From: Nitrosomonadales bacterium
GTDB taxonomy: Bacteria > Pseudomonadota > Gammaproteobacteria > Burkholderiales > Gallionellaceae
Direction: 5' to 3'
DNA: 14,424 nt
NCBI GenBank assembly: GCA_016218465.1
Contig: JACREA010000225.1
Location: 1-14,424 of the forward strand
Part shown: positions 14,166 through 14,424 of the stretch, in pieces
Layout of the letters: each line of letters begins with the position of its first letter
Numbering within the stretch: position 1 is the stretch's first letter
Translations under genes and position numbers: made by a program
Notes under the pieces: generated by a model
The model's database searches: none
Seen by the model: only the letters and a program-made list of their open reading frames with translations
Told to the model about the DNA's origin: nothing

Positions 14166-14230
14166 ATTGGTGGTTCAGGTCTGCCACCACCCGTTGCAAA
14201 GAGGGATTAGCCCTGCGCTAATCCTTTTTA
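14166..14230 (+). ncRNA. Candidate 65-nt small RNA or attenuated hrpA leader
   Basis: Between the predicted start near 14166 and the T-run ending near 14230 lie a hairpin GGTGG/CCACC (14169-14173 with 14184-14188, alternative partner 14187-14191), a single-stranded GTTGCAAAGA region, and a strong terminator. This is the usual plan of a short trans-acting RNA. I recognise no Rfam family. Because hrpA starts only about 20 bases past the T-run, it may instead be a premature-termination leader. Confidence 0.45.
14204..14230 (+). terminator. Strong intrinsic terminator just before hrpA
   Basis: GGATTAGC (14204-14211) pairs perfectly with GCTAATCC (14217-14224) around a five-base loop, followed by TTTTTACTTTT. 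It is oriented for plus-strand transcription. Confidence 0.87.
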
Positions 14231-14249
14231 CTTTTATGAGGCTTAGAGC

Positions 14250-14424
14250 TTGAATACCGTGTTATCAGCCAGCGCCACGCGACGCAAGGCGCGCCTTGAT
14301 TCCCTGTCCGCGATCGAGTTTCCCGCCGATCTGCCGGTGGTGCAGAAGCGCGTGGATTTGGCGCGCGCCATCGGCGAAAATCAGGTGGTCATCGTGTGCG
14401 GCGAGACCGGCTCCGGCAAGACCA
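14250..14424 (+). CDS. hrpA: ATP-dependent RNA helicase HrpA, N-terminal fragment cut by window edge
   Basis: Only about 58 codons are visible. They read LDSLSAIEFPADLPVVQKRV, then DLARAIGENQVVIVCGETGS and GKT, the Walker A motif of DEAH-box HrpA helicases, which unwind or remodel RNA and ribosomal complexes. The likely start is TTG 14250, with ATGAGG (14236-14241) upstream; GTG 14259 in the same frame is an alternative. No ATG in this frame precedes them. The strong terminator 20 bases upstream suggests that hrpA expression needs terminator readthrough or a promoter inside this gap. Confidence 0.92.
   Translation, partial: MNTVLSASATRRKARLDSLSAIEFPADLPVVQKRVDLARAIGENQVVIVCGETGSGKT

Noticed and set aside
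1..14424. CRISPR array, tRNA or rRNA genes
   Set aside because: No regularly spaced identical repeats, no tRNA cloverleaf and no rRNA sequence was recognised on either strand.

Overview
The window looks like a chromosomal segment of a betaproteobacterium. The organism group is inferred from protein character and gene order (a Nitrosomonadales/Gallionellaceae-type relative is my best guess); no 16S or other marker is present. Housekeeping genes frame it: hemC (porphobilinogen deaminase, cut by the left edge), the algZ-algR LytTR-type two-component pair, argH (argininosuccinate lyase) divergent from algZ, grxD (monothiol glutaredoxin), and the start of hrpA (DEAH-box helicase, cut by the right edge).

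In Pseudomonas aeruginosa the order is argH, algZ(fimS), algR, hemC, hemD, with hemC directly after algR. Here algZ, algR and hemC keep that order and strand, but about 9.7 kb of accessory DNA (roughly 535-10212) separates algR from hemC. From left to right it carries an MltC-like lytic transglycosylase lipoprotein; a 56-residue lipoprotein; a truncated REP-associated tyrosine transposase (RAYT) next to a REP-like palindrome; a 695-residue lipoprotein with IPT/TIG, three FN3 domains and six kelch repeats; an orphan copy of the last 28 codons of a thiopurine methyltransferase (tpm) gene; a VapBC-type toxin-antitoxin pair with a readable promoter and operator; an intact tpm gene; an outer-membrane beta-barrel gene whose stop lies one base before the tpm start; an 88-base inverted-repeat element; and a 635-residue multi-domain lipoprotein followed by a strong terminator and a REP-like hairpin pair. 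Four lipobox-bearing proteins and one beta-barrel make the insert mainly a cell-envelope island, with signs of mobile-DNA activity.

Two compact loci in the housekeeping flank deserve attention. Between grxD and hrpA a consensus -10 box, an AT-rich upstream tract, a short hairpin and an excellent intrinsic terminator define a candidate 65-nt small RNA or an attenuated hrpA leader. Just after argH, a hairpin is followed by a strong Shine-Dalgarno and a 25-codon ORF. No clearly new multi-gene system is visible. The most unusual structural feature is the tpm tail duplication bracketing the toxin-antitoxin module.
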